In this document: piece after piece, positions 1-7,404 of the stretch
Layout: every line of letters begins with the position of its first letter
Position numbering within the stretch: the stretch's first letter is position 1
Assembly (NCBI RefSeq): GCF_003932955.1
Contig: NZ_QOVY01000014.1
Location: 35,549-73,145 of the forward strand
DNA length: 37,597 nt
Direction of reading: 5' to 3'
DNA from: Chryseobacterium sp. SC28
GTDB lineage: Bacteria; Bacteroidota; Bacteroidia; Flavobacteriales; Weeksellaceae
Position numbers and translations under genes: made by a program
Notes under the pieces: generated by a model
What the model was told of the DNA's origin: nothing
The model's database searches: none
Seen by the model: only the letters and a program-made list of their open reading frames with translations

Positions 1-2
1 AA

Positions 3-227
3 TCTTTGAATATCAAACCGGACGACAAATTTGTAAAACCGGCCAATTGGACGGGCAGCTGCTCGGATCTCAATAATCTCAGAAACGGATATGGCGATGA
101 AGGCGGATTCCGTACAATCGATGAACTCAAAAATCCAACCCAAATCGTCCCGGAAAAACCTGTGAAGAAAGAAGATCATTCCAACGAAGCTCTTAACGCC
201 GGAGATGAGGTGGACTTTAACAAATAA
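3..227 (+). CDS. C-terminal end of an unrecognised protein (cut by window edge)
   Basis: The reading frame is open from the left edge to a TAA at 225-227 and has no convincing start, so this is the tail of a gene that begins outside the window. The visible 74 or so residues are hydrophilic and rich in Asn, Asp, Lys and Pro, with a Cys-containing stretch (WTGSCSDLNN) and an acidic, lysine-rich tail. No membrane segment or familiar motif is present. A strong hairpin terminator follows 10 nt after the stop, which supports this being a real gene end. I do not recognise the family. Confidence 0.6.
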   Translation, partial: SLNIKPDDKFVKPANWTGSCSDLNNLRNGYGDEGGFRTIDELKNPTQIVPEKPVKKEDHSNEALNAGDEVDFNK

Positions 228-237
228 AAAATTATAG

Positions 238-262
238 CCCGCATTTCTGATGCGGGTTTTTT
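238..262 (+). terminator. Rho-independent terminator
   Basis: CCCGCAT-N5-ATGCGGG forms a perfect 7-bp GC-rich stem followed by six T. It ends the transcript of the truncated upstream gene. The T-run stops only 6 nt before the selO start codon. Confidence 0.85.
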
Positions 263-268
263 ATACCG

Positions 269-1810
269 ATGAACCTCAATCTCATTACTCAAAAATTCAC
301 CAAAATATTCCCGGGAGATTTCTCGGGAAATACGATGCAGAGGCAAACACCCGAAGTGATGTTTTGCACCGTCAAACCTGCACATTTTAATGATGCCGAA
401 TTAATCGATTTTAATGAAAAATTATCGGAAGAAATTGGACTTGGAAAAATCGAGGATCAAACTGACAAAGATTTTCTTGTCGCGCAGAATCTTCCGGAAA
501 ACATAGAAACGTACGCCACCGCTTATGCCGGCCATCAGTTCGGGAATTGGGCCGGCCAATTGGGTGACGGAAGAGCAATTTTCGCAGGAGAAATTATTAA
601 TAAAAATCGTCAAACCGAAATCCAATGGAAGGGAGCCGGCGCAACGCCATATTCCAGAAATGCAGATGGACGAGCCGTTTTGCGTTCCTCGATTCGGGAA
701 TATCTGATGAGCGAGGCGATGTATCATCTCGGCGTTCCCACAACGCGCGCTTTGAGTTTGTCCAAAACTGGCGAAGATGTGATTCGTGATATTCAATATT
801 CCGGAAATCCGCAAAAGGAGCAAGGCGCCGTCGTCGTTCGTACCGCAGAATCCTTCCTCAGATTCGGACATTTCGAATTGCTGTCTGCCAGAAAACAAAA
901 TGAACTTTTGAAGCAATTAGCAGATTATAGCATTGAAAATTTCTTTCCGGAAGTTCAATCAGAAAATAATTCCTCAAAATATATCGACTGGTTCCAAGCC
1001 ATTTGCGACCGCACTTTGAGGATGATTATCCATTGGTATCGCGTTGGGTTTGTTCACGGTGTGATGAATACCGATAATATGTCGATTCTGGGTTTGACGA
1101 TCGACTACGGCCCGTTTTCTATGATGGATGGCTATGATTTGGAATTCACGCCCAACACCACCGATCTGCCGGGAAGAAGATATGCTTTCGGAAAGCAAGC
1201 TCAGATTTCGCATTGGAATCTGGCGGCTTTGGCGAATGCGATTTTTCCTTTGATTAATAATCAGGAAGTTTTAGAAAAGATTCTCGACGGTTTTGGCAGA
1301 CAGTTTTGGGTGAAGCACGACCAAATGCTCGCCCAAAAATTTGGTTTCGATGAGGTTTTGGCTGAGGATGAGAAATTCTTCACAGAATGGCAGCAGATGA
1401 TGCAGGATCTGAATCTTGATTATACCTTATTTTTCCAAAACCTTGAAAAGCCAATTTCGGAGTTTAAAGTTGAAGATTTCAAAGATGCTTTTTATCGAAA
1501 TCTTAATGAAAATGAATTGAAAAAATTATCAGATTTCATCGAAAAATATCGGCAAAGAAAACTTAAGAATAAAATCTCGGAATCTGAATCTTTCCAATTA
1601 ATGTCAAAGACAAATCCGAAATTCGTGCTCAGAAATTTTCTTTTGTTCGAAGCCATTCAGGCGGCGGAAAATGGGAATTATGAGATGTTCTTCCAACTGA
1701 AAAAAGCATTGGAAAATCCTTACGAAATCCTCTATCCGGAGTTCAATCAAAAGCGACCGTCGAAGTATGATAATCAGACGGGTAGCAGCCAATTGTCTTG
1801 CAGTTCTTAG
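269..1810 (+). CDS. selO: SelO/YdiU-family protein adenylyltransferase (AMPylase)
   Basis: This 513-residue pseudokinase-fold enzyme transfers AMP from ATP to Ser/Thr/Tyr of target proteins; in E. coli the family acts in redox homeostasis. Characteristic stretches are present: FPGDFSGNTMQRQTP (14-28), YAGHQFGNWAGQLGDGRA (86-103), KGAGATPYSRNADGRAVLRSS (121-141), HGVMNTDNMS (263-272) and LTIDYGPF (276-283), which carries the metal-binding Asp. The length is normal for the family, and the protein ends in the typical LSCSS with the redox-active Cys, so it is intact. ATG at 269 gives the usual MNLN N-terminus. The start codon lies 6 nt after the T-run of the preceding terminator, and no separate promoter is obvious. 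A toxin-antitoxin pair follows. Confidence 0.95.
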   Translation: MNLNLITQKFTKIFPGDFSGNTMQRQTPEVMFCTVKPAHFNDAELIDFNEKLSEEIGLGKIEDQTDKDFLVAQNLPENIETYATAYAGHQFGNWAGQLGDGRAIFAGEIINKNRQTEIQWKGAGATPYSRNADGRAVLRSSIREYLMSEAMYHLGVPTTRALSLSKTGEDVIRDIQYSGNPQKEQGAVVVRTAESFLRFGHFELLSARKQNELLKQLADYSIENFFPEVQSENNSSKYIDWFQAICDRTLRMIIHWYRVGFVHGVMNTDNMSILGLTIDYGPFSMMDGYDLEFTPNTTDLPGRRYAFGKQAQISHWNLAALANAIFPLINNQEVLEKILDGFGRQFWVKHDQMLAQKFGFDEVLAEDEKFFTEWQQMMQDLNLDYTLFFQNLEKPISEFKVEDFKDAFYRNLNENELKKLSDFIEKYRQRKLKNKISESESFQLMSKTNPKFVLRNFLLFEAIQAAENGNYEMFFQLKKALENPYEILYPEFNQKRPSKYDNQTGSSQLSCSS

Positions 1811-1845
1811 TAGTGTTTTTGAGAGAAATGTAAGTAATAATTTTC

Positions 1846-1853
1846 TATCTTTG
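1846..1853 (+). promoter_or_regulatory. Bacteroidota -7 box (TATCTTTG) for the toxin-antitoxin pair
   Basis: TATCTTTG matches TAnnTTTG exactly and lies 21 nt before the antitoxin ATG. A TTTG at 1818-1821 is a possible -33 box, but its 24-nt spacing is slightly long. The pair therefore probably has its own promoter rather than depending on selO. Confidence 0.6.
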
Positions 1854-1874
1854 TTATCATCAATCTTTAGCACA

Positions 1875-2072
1875 ATGAATTTAGCATCTGAAAAAAGTGA
1901 AATCATAAAGTGGGTCAATTCTCTGGAAAGTCCTGCAGTTATTGAAGAAATTAATAAAATCAGAAACAGAAAGTCTTTTGATTTTGAGAAGGAATGGGAA
2001 AGAGGTATTTCCGGTGAGGAACTGAAAAAGCGCACTAAAGAATACTTAAAAACCTTGCCTTGGAAAAAATAA
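1875..2072 (+). CDS. Small antitoxin-like protein of a type II toxin-antitoxin pair
   Basis: This 65-residue, highly charged, helical protein (MNLASEKSEIIKWVNSLESP...) overlaps the downstream RelE/ParE-like gene by 13 nt. Size, charge and order (short antitoxin first, toxin second) fit a type II antitoxin. The SLESPAVIEEINKI segment resembles small antitoxins paired with RelE/ParE toxins in Bacteroidota, which often contain a helix predicted to wrap the toxin; no clear HTH is seen. I chose ATG 1875 because it follows the -7 box at 1846-1853. An in-frame ATG at 1767 would begin inside selO and before the promoter. Function is inferred from context. Confidence 0.7.
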   Translation: MNLASEKSEIIKWVNSLESPAVIEEINKIRNRKSFDFEKEWERGISGEELKKRTKEYLKTLPWKK

Positions 2073-2383
2073 TTATCCAGTATTTACCTGAGGTTGAAGA
2101 TTATTTGAATGAATTATCATATTTGCTTTTTCACAAGGAATACTTTGGATTTATAGAAAATGCCTTTGCTTATGTTGAGGAAATTGTTGATTTTGTAGAG
2201 TACAATCTTCCAATTTTCCCCTTCAAGAAAACACCTGAAAGTCTATCCCATCTCGGTTCGAAATATATTTTCTACAAAGCCAATCACACCACGACTTGGT
2301 ATGTATTCTTTGAAAATGTCGAAAATCGATATCTCGTTACTTTTATTACCAACAGCCATTCTGAGATTGTTCAGCATCTTTAG
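2060..2383 (+). CDS. RelE/ParE-like toxin of a type II toxin-antitoxin pair
   Basis: This 107-residue protein has the RelE/ParE shape: an N-terminal helical half (LPEVEDYLNELSYLLFHKEYFGF) and a C-terminal beta half ending in YVFFENVENRYLVTFITNSHSEIVQHL, where this fold normally has its last strands and active-site residues. Members either cleave ribosome-bound mRNA or poison gyrase; the sequence alone does not say which. No internal ATG is available, so translation must begin at TTG 2060, inside the end of the antitoxin gene, which suggests translational coupling. Other family assignments are possible at this length. Confidence 0.7.
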   Translation: MEKIIIQYLPEVEDYLNELSYLLFHKEYFGFIENAFAYVEEIVDFVEYNLPIFPFKKTPESLSHLGSKYIFYKANHTTTWYVFFENVENRYLVTFITNSHSEIVQHL

Positions 2384-2438
2384 AAAAAAAGAAACTTTAT
2401 TTTAAAGTGAAATTTTGTCATTTCGAAGTAATTTTGAA

Positions 2439-2467
2439 AAATATTTGATTTTGAAACTGCTGAACAA
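2439..2467 (+). repeat. 29-nt direct repeat, copy A (left of fic)
   Basis: Matches 3738-3766 at 28 of 29 positions; the single difference is T at 2461 against C at 3760. An 11-nt TTTCGAAGTAA also lies upstream of both copies (2421-2431 and 3671-3681). The two copies bracket fic and its operators. Confidence 0.75.
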
Positions 2468-2476
2468 TACTTCAAT

Positions 2477-3577
2477 TTAAAGATTCAGCTGATACCGCAC
2501 ATTTCTTCCTTCACCTTGTTGCAACAAAATTTCCTTAACCGTCAGGTCCTGCAGATCTCGAGTGGCTGTGGCGCGAGAAACTTTGGTGATAGACACATAT
2601 TTTTTAGCGGTCAGTCCGCCCTCAAAACCGCGGGTTCCAAATTCAAACATTTTCATAATGGCTTTGGTTTGGCGCTCATTCATTTGAGGCTTGTGCCGAT
2701 CCAAAAATTTACTTTTATTAAGTGTCAGCAAAATAGTCTGTTTGGCCTGTTTCTGGGCTTCCAAAACTACAGATGAAAAGTAGAAGATCCAGTCTGTAAT
2801 TTCTAAGGTTCTTTGGGCGGATTTCAAAGCGTTGTAATATTGCCTCTTATCTTTTTCAATAGTGCCGGAAAGGCTTATCAAAAATGGCATTCCAAAAGAT
2901 TCCGAAAGGCATTTTTGCGAAATCGCCCTGCCAATTCGTCCATTTCCGTCTTCGAAGGGATGGATGCTTTCGAAATATAAATGAGAGAGGGCTGTTTTGA
3001 CAAGAATATTTTTGACATCCGCCGTAGAAACTTTAAAATTATTGTACCACTGGACGAAATTTTCCATTTCTTGGGGAATCAGTTCTGAAGGCGGCGCTTC
3101 GAAATGAACCACCTCTCTTCCCAACGCTCCGGAAACAATTTGCATAGGCTCTTTTCCGGTTCTATATTCTCCAGCCTTTATGTATGGAACATTCTGCATT
3201 AATAGATGATGCCAATTTTTCAGAAGCATTTCAGAAAATTCATCTTTGTAGGATTGCTGTACCGCAATCATCAGAGCAGCAATGCCTTGGGATTTTTTGT
3301 CTCGGCTTTTGGGCAGCTCATCGGTCATTCCCAATTGCTTTTTTATCGAAGACATGACATCTTGTCTGCTGAAAAATTCTCCTTCTATTTCTGAGGTTTT
3401 AACGGCTTCAGAAATCATAAATTCCAACATCGCTTCTTGCCGCACGGGTTCTGGAAAGGAATCCGCCAAACCTTTCATTTCACCTGTTTCCAGCGCAAAA
3501 TTTATGATTAATGAGTCGAACACAGCGTCGTCATAAGTGAAATTTGCCCAATTTGGTAACTGCCAATTATAATGCAT
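2477..3577 (-). CDS. Class II Fic-family protein AMPylase with C-terminal winged helix
   Basis: Fic enzymes attach AMP (or another nucleotide part) to hydroxyl side chains of target proteins. The core motif HPFEDGNGRIGR (206-217) is complete, with catalytic His and the phosphate-binding GNGR. An inhibitory helix motif of the S/T-xxx-E-G type (T61-SEI-E65-G66) lies N-terminal to the core, making this a class II, self-inhibited Fic. Residues 1-40 look like the N-terminal domain common in this Fic subfamily. Residues 300-366 (RQTKAIMKMFEFGTRGFEGG...VSRATATRDLQDL) form a winged-helix DNA-binding domain. The gene is transcribed against its neighbours, has its own promoter overlapped by two palindromic operators, and is bracketed by a 29-nt direct repeat. 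Autoregulation through the winged helix is inference. All 366 residues look intact. Confidence 0.93.
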   Translation of the reverse strand: MHYNWQLPNWANFTYDDAVFDSLIINFALETGEMKGLADSFPEPVRQEAMLEFMISEAVKTSEIEGEFFSRQDVMSSIKKQLGMTDELPKSRDKKSQGIAALMIAVQQSYKDEFSEMLLKNWHHLLMQNVPYIKAGEYRTGKEPMQIVSGALGREVVHFEAPPSELIPQEMENFVQWYNNFKVSTADVKNILVKTALSHLYFESIHPFEDGNGRIGRAISQKCLSESFGMPFLISLSGTIEKDKRQYYNALKSAQRTLEITDWIFYFSSVVLEAQKQAKQTILLTLNKSKFLDRHKPQMNERQTKAIMKMFEFGTRGFEGGLTAKKYVSITKVSRATATRDLQDLTVKEILLQQGEGRNVRYQLNL

Positions 3578-3605
3578 GAGGCGATTAAATTAAATTATTG
3601 CCTCA
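3577..3605. promoter_or_regulatory. fic operator 1 (29-bp palindrome)
   Basis: TGAGGCGATT-N9-TATTGCCTCA. It covers the predicted transcription start and the leader, up to the fic start codon (3575-3577 on the minus strand). Confidence 0.7.
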
Positions 3606-3637
3606 AATATAATAATTATTTGAGGCAATTAGCACAA
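3604..3637 (-). promoter_or_regulatory. fic promoter
   Basis: On the minus strand TTG (3637-3635), 23 nt, then TATATTTG (3611-3604): a Bacteroidota -33/-7 pair. The -7 box touches operator 1 and the -33 box lies in the centre of operator 2. Confidence 0.65.
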
Positions 3638-3649
3638 TTAATTGCCTCA
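3621..3649. promoter_or_regulatory. fic operator 2 (29-bp palindrome)
   Basis: TGAGGCAATT-N9-AATTGCCTCA, the same length and spacing as operator 1. The centres are 44 bp apart, about four helical turns. Confidence 0.7.
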
Positions 3650-3726
3650 TTCTCTTTTTTTTGGTTTTACTTTCGAAGTAAATGAGGTACAGCGACGAAT
3701 TTATCTTAAGTTTTAAGTTTAAGCTT

Positions 3727-3734
3727 TATTTTTG
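3727..3734 (+). promoter_or_regulatory. -7 box (TATTTTTG) for the membrane protein gene
   Basis: TATTTTTG matches TAnnTTTG. It overlaps the most upstream TTG of the following reading frame (3732), so that TTG cannot be the translation start if this promoter is used. Confidence 0.5.
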
Positions 3735-3737
3735 CAG

Positions 3738-3766
3738 AAATATTTGATTTTGAAACTGCCGAACAA
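3738..3766 (+). repeat. 29-nt direct repeat, copy B (start of membrane protein gene)
   Basis: Near-identical partner of 2439-2467. This copy lies in the first codons of the membrane protein gene, so copy A looks like a displaced duplicate of that gene's 5' end. Confidence 0.75.
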
Positions 3767-5027
3767 AATAATTTCTTTCCTGAAAATCGTTTTCCCTTCT
3801 ACAAAGATCGAAGCATTTGTTTTTCTTTTTTTTATAATCGTTTACGGCGCCAATGCGGGCTTTATTGCGGAGCATTTCAGAATTATTTACGACAACAGAA
3901 TCCCGTGGGATGCCTATTTCAGTTTTGACAACCGCGCGATTATCCAGACTGGCGGCGGTTTTGAGCGGCATCCGCTTTCCAATTATTTTTTCGATCAAAT
4001 TCGCACGTTTGCCCTTTGGATTTCCGGAAATCGTTACGATTCGGTATTTCGTTTGGTTTTGGCGTTATTGTCAACTTTAGTTATAAGTTTAGCCAACGTT
4101 CAGATTTTCAAATATCTTAATAATATCATCCGACTTCCATTGAAAATCAGTCTGTTGATTCTATTTTTCTATGGCTTGTTTGTGACGAATATTCTCTTGT
4201 CCTTCACGCCGGAAACCTATACTTATACTTTATTTTTCCTGTCGATATTCAATTATTATGCGGCGAAGAAAATCAGTGAAGAGAAAACGATGTCTTTTGG
4301 AGCTGCGATTATCGGTTCTGTTTTTATCGGTGGACTTACGATTACGAATATTGTAAAAGTTTACATTCCGTTTCTTTTTGAGAAAAATATCTTCTGGAAC
4401 TGGCGGAAAATCGGACGGGCAGTTTCGAAAATCGCAGCTTCTATCGCTGTTTTCGTGTTTTTGTTTTTGTTGAGATTGGATTTAAATTTTCAAAATTTCC
4501 TGAACAAAACGGAAGAGCAGTATAAGAAATTTTCTACGCCAAAGGTGACGCCGCTTTGGGATATGATTGCGTCTTGGTTTCTTGGCGGCCCTGTTTTGTT
4601 TCCGGGTTTTGTCATCAGGGATTATCACAGCAGAGACAAAAGCTTTTACTACAAAGCCCTGTTTATGGATGTTTACTCGTCGGTCGTGTCTTATATTTTT
4701 GTCGGAATTATTTTGTTGATGATTATCTGGAGCATTTTCAAAAATTTTAGAAACCGGCTGGTTTGGATCCTGGTCATTTCTTTTTCGGCAGATATACTCA
4801 TTCATTGCGTTTTGAAATTCGGTCTTCATACCTCTTATATTTACGGCGGCCATTTCGTTTTCGTTTATCCGTTGTTGTTGGGCTGGCTGTTTTTCAGTTT
4901 TAAAGAGAAGACTTTGCCCTTGACATTTTTGTACGGAACATTGCTGATCCTCACCGTTTATCTTGGTTTTAATAATTTGTACCGCTTGACAGAGTTTTAT
5001 CAATTCTTAGAAACTTACTACCAATAA
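3744..5027 (+). CDS. Polytopic inner-membrane protein of unknown function
   Basis: About 427 residues with some nine to eleven hydrophobic helices, starting with IEAFVFLFFIIVYGANAGF and ending with a LTFLYGTLLILTVYLGF helix. The loop after helix 1 (FRIIYDNRIPWDAYFSFDNRAIIQTGGGFERHPL) is acidic and aromatic, in the position where membrane glycosyltransferases of the GT-C type carry their catalytic acids, but no family motif is certain. It may belong to one of the Bacteroidota DUF families of multi-pass proteins. There is no early ATG: TTG 3732 sits in the -7 box, so TTG 3744 or 3750 is more likely, giving an almost leaderless transcript. The start overlaps direct-repeat copy B. It shares a two-way terminator with the convergent SPOR gene. 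Confidence 0.75.
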   Translation: MILKLPNKIISFLKIVFPSTKIEAFVFLFFIIVYGANAGFIAEHFRIIYDNRIPWDAYFSFDNRAIIQTGGGFERHPLSNYFFDQIRTFALWISGNRYDSVFRLVLALLSTLVISLANVQIFKYLNNIIRLPLKISLLILFFYGLFVTNILLSFTPETYTYTLFFLSIFNYYAAKKISEEKTMSFGAAIIGSVFIGGLTITNIVKVYIPFLFEKNIFWNWRKIGRAVSKIAASIAVFVFLFLLRLDLNFQNFLNKTEEQYKKFSTPKVTPLWDMIASWFLGGPVLFPGFVIRDYHSRDKSFYYKALFMDVYSSVVSYIFVGIILLMIIWSIFKNFRNRLVWILVISFSADILIHCVLKFGLHTSYIYGGHFVFVYPLLLGWLFFSFKEKTLPLTFLYGTLLILTVYLGFNNLYRLTEFYQFLETYYQ

Positions 5028-5040
5028 AGTTTGTAGAGCA

Positions 5041-5210
5041 TGTTTAAAAATCAGAAAAAATCCTTAAACCACAATAGTCAAAACAAGAAAATCTTTCAAA
5101 GAGCAAAAAAAGCTAATTTTTTGAAGCATTGTCCCTTTTTGAACTTTTGATAAACTTAAGGAAGAATATCGCTTTTGTGACTTTTGTGGTTTTTAAAAGA
5201 AATTTAAACA
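5041..5210. repeat. MITE-like imperfect inverted repeat
   Basis: The left arm (5041-5086) and right arm (5171-5210) are imperfect reverse complements. TGTTTAAA at 5041-5048 pairs with TTTAAACA at 5203-5210, and AAACCACAATAGTCAAAACAAG pairs imperfectly with the CTTTTGTGACTTTTGTGGTTT arm (5172-5192). No reading frame is present. It fills most of the 286-nt gap between two convergent genes and resembles a non-coding, dispersed intergenic element. Confidence 0.5.
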
Positions 5211-5242
5211 GCCTCTAAGTTTATTTTAAAAAGCAAAAAAAT

Positions 5243-5275
5243 ATCCGCCTTGTAATCATAACAAGCGGATTTTTT
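5243..5275. terminator. Bidirectional terminator between convergent genes
   Basis: ATCCGCCTTGT pairs with ACAAGCGGAT (one bulged C), with T5 on the right and an A-run on the left. It can stop both the membrane protein gene and the SPOR gene. Confidence 0.8.
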
Positions 5276-5313
5276 AATGACAGGAGAATTAAATTTTGAT
5301 TAATTTCTAAATT

Positions 5314-5823
5314 CTACTTCGCTTCTACACAAAAAACAGCGTACGGAATTATTTTTGCGGATGGGTAGAGCTTTTTGACATTTTTGAGATCCTCGGCTGC
5401 GCTTTGTTTCGAAAAATAGCTTCCAGCAAGAACTTTATAATTCGGCCTCAAAGAAGCGTCTTTTTCTACTTTCAGATTTCTGAAGTTATTGCGAAATTCT
5501 GAGCTTATTCTTGTGGCCTCTTCATTGCTTTTTACCACCACCACTTGGATTTTGAATCCCATAATCTTTGGATTTTTTCTGCAAATTTCGGCGGTAGTCA
5601 GTTCACGGTTGGCCACAAGAATTTTTGCCGGTTCTTGTTCAGTATTGCTTCCCGAGCGGCGGCAGTTGCCTTCTATCTTTTCCAGCGCCTCATTGACGCG
5701 CTCATCGAGAGCGAATGACAGTTCGGTGCCGGCGAGGGTGTCTTTTGTCACAATGTATTGAGCATCAATTTGGTAAAAAGAAAATACGGTTGCTATGACG
5801 AAAAGCTTGAGCAGATTGTTCAT
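5314..5823 (-). CDS. Exported SPOR-domain protein
   Basis: 169 residues. The N-terminus MNNLLKLFVIATVFSFYQIDAQ is a signal peptide, probably cleaved after DA, so the protein acts in the periplasm or cell envelope. Residues 88-165 (IMGFKIQVVVVKSNEEATRISSEFRNNF...YKVLAGSYFSKQSAAEDLKNVKKLYPSAKII) match a SPOR fold, with the repeated pattern of strand, helix and strand that binds denuded peptidoglycan glycan strands. The middle has a paired-cysteine region (GNCRRSGSN, AEICRKNP). It is a single gene with its own promoter (5841-5872), divergent from the complex III operon. A role in envelope growth or division is the family expectation; the partner is unknown. Confidence 0.85.
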   Translation of the reverse strand: MNNLLKLFVIATVFSFYQIDAQYIVTKDTLAGTELSFALDERVNEALEKIEGNCRRSGSNTEQEPAKILVANRELTTAEICRKNPKIMGFKIQVVVVKSNEEATRISSEFRNNFRNLKVEKDASLRPNYKVLAGSYFSKQSAAEDLKNVKKLYPSAKIIPYAVFCVEAK

Positions 5824-5840
5824 TAAGATTTATTTTTCAG

Positions 5841-5872
5841 CAAATTTAATATAAATTGAATGAAACGCAAAA
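5841..5872 (-). promoter_or_regulatory. Promoter of the SPOR gene
   Basis: On the minus strand TTTTG (5872-5868), 19 nt, then TAAATTTG (5848-5841), fitting the Bacteroidota -33/-7 consensus 18 nt upstream of the start codon. Confidence 0.65.
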
Positions 5873-5953
5873 GCACTTATTTAGAACGTTTACAAATTAA
5901 TTGGATTTGGTAAAAAGCATTGGATAAGGTCGTCTTAATTTTTGTTAAAGTAC

Positions 5954-5961
5954 TATTTTTG
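5954..5961 (+). promoter_or_regulatory. -7 box (TATTTTTG) for the actABCDEF operon
   Basis: TATTTTTG matches TAnnTTTG and lies 51 nt before the actA ATG. No well-spaced -33 box is clear, so activator-dependent or weak -33 recognition is possible. Confidence 0.5.
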
Positions 5962-6012
5962 CGGAACTGAATGTAAAAGTCAATAGAATTTACTAACCCC
6001 AAGATTATATAA

Positions 6013-7383
6013 ATGATTAGTTGGAGAAAGCATTACAAAAAGGGTCTGATAGCAATTGGTTTATTGTTTTCAACCGGCGCTTCTGTTTATGCACAAGGCG
6101 ATCCACAAAAAGGGCAGGAGTTGTTCAAAGCAAATTGTACAGCTTGTCATGCACTAGATAAACAACTTATTGGACCCGCGCTTGGTGGTGTTGTCGACAG
6201 ATTAAAAAAAGAGCAGAATCTCGATAAAGACTGGCTTTATAAATGGATTAAGGACAACAAGGCTTTAAGAGCATCAGGAGATAAGTATGCCAACGAAGTG
6301 TTTGAAAAGTTCAACAAAACTGAGATGCTTCAGTTTCCGAACTTGACCGATGCAGATATCGACGATATCTTGGCCTACACGAGTAATCCTCCCAAAGAAG
6401 AGCCCGCTGCAGACGCTAATGCGGCCGGAACTACTGCCAATGACAAGGCTGCAATCGAAGCTGAAAAAGCCCGACAATTAAATTCTCAAATCGTGATTGC
6501 CGCTTTGATTGCAATCGCAGGACTGCTCATCTGGCTATTAATCAAAATAAGACAGTTGGTAAAACTCCAGCAGTCACCGGAATTAGCCGAACTAGACTCC
6601 ACAAGAATTACGTCCTTCTCCGCAATGTATGAGAAGTACAGCTACGTCGGCAAAGGGCTTGTAGGCTTGCTGGCTCTATTTGCGCTATATGGTGTTTGGA
6701 ACTGGCTGATGTGGATTGGCGTTTACAAAGGATATGCGCCGGAGCAGCCGATCTATTTCTCCCACAAAATCCACGCCGGCGAAAATAAAATCGATTGCCA
6801 ACTTTGTCATTCCAGTGCAAAATATGGTAAAGTTTCGGAAATTCCTTCTCTTAATGTTTGTATGAACTGTCACCGCACGATTTCTGAGTACAAAGGCAAA
6901 TACCTCGAGCCCGGAAAAGACAGAGAATTCTACACCGGCGAGATTCAAAAAATATATGCCCACGCAGGATGGGATGCCAATAAGCAAGCGTACACCGGCA
7001 AAACAGAACCTGTGGAGTGGACAAGGATTCACAATATGCCGGATTTTGTTTACTTCAATCACTCGCAGCACGTCATCGCAGGTGAGCAAGCCATCATCAA
7101 CGGTTTCAATGCGAAACAAAAAGACGCGAGCAACAAAATAGATGTGGTTTGCAAAGCGTGTCACGGAAAAATCGATACCATGAACGTCGTTCAAATGGCC
7201 AATAACTTCACAATGGGGTGGTGCATAGAATGTCACCGAACTACAGAAGTTGATATGAACAACGGTTACAATAAAGAATACTTCAAAAATCTGCATGAAA
7301 AGTTGAAAAAACAATATGGTGAAGGAAGCAAAATAACCGTAGATGCAATTGGAGGTCTCGAGTGTGGTAAATGTCATTATTAA
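6013..7383 (+). CDS. actA: Alternative complex III subunit A, multihaem cytochrome c with fused monohaem domain
   Basis: 456 residues with a signal peptide (to about VYAQG, residue 29). Six CxxCH haem c sites are visible: CTACH in an N-terminal class I cytochrome c domain (30-130), then CQLCH, CMNCH, CKACH, CIECH and the terminal CGKCH in the C-terminal multihaem part. Two hydrophobic helices (about 160-179 and 215-237) separate the two parts. The five C-terminal haems match the pentahaem ActA that passes electrons in this quinol:acceptor oxidoreductase; the extra domain is a fusion. It is the first gene of the actABCDEF operon, 21 nt before actB. Confidence 0.93.
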   Translation: MISWRKHYKKGLIAIGLLFSTGASVYAQGDPQKGQELFKANCTACHALDKQLIGPALGGVVDRLKKEQNLDKDWLYKWIKDNKALRASGDKYANEVFEKFNKTEMLQFPNLTDADIDDILAYTSNPPKEEPAADANAAGTTANDKAAIEAEKARQLNSQIVIAALIAIAGLLIWLLIKIRQLVKLQQSPELAELDSTRITSFSAMYEKYSYVGKGLVGLLALFALYGVWNWLMWIGVYKGYAPEQPIYFSHKIHAGENKIDCQLCHSSAKYGKVSEIPSLNVCMNCHRTISEYKGKYLEPGKDREFYTGEIQKIYAHAGWDANKQAYTGKTEPVEWTRIHNMPDFVYFNHSQHVIAGEQAIINGFNAKQKDASNKIDVVCKACHGKIDTMNVVQMANNFTMGWCIECHRTTEVDMNNGYNKEYFKNLHEKLKKQYGEGSKITVDAIGGLECGKCHY

Positions 7384-7404
7384 TAATAAAAATTAGAAGT
7401 ATCA

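Noticed and set aside
422-916. 164-residue minus-strand frame opposite selO
   Set aside because: Fully inside selO, whose motifs are complete; no independent promoter or motif.
4482-5003. 173-residue minus-strand frame opposite the membrane protein
   Set aside because: Gln/Asn/Lys-rich antisense shadow of hydrophobic codons; the plus strand encodes consistent membrane helices.
6685-7377. 230-residue minus-strand open frame opposite actA
   Set aside because: Lies antisense within a clear cytochrome gene; sequence is Phe/Ile/Val-rich shadow with no family signal.
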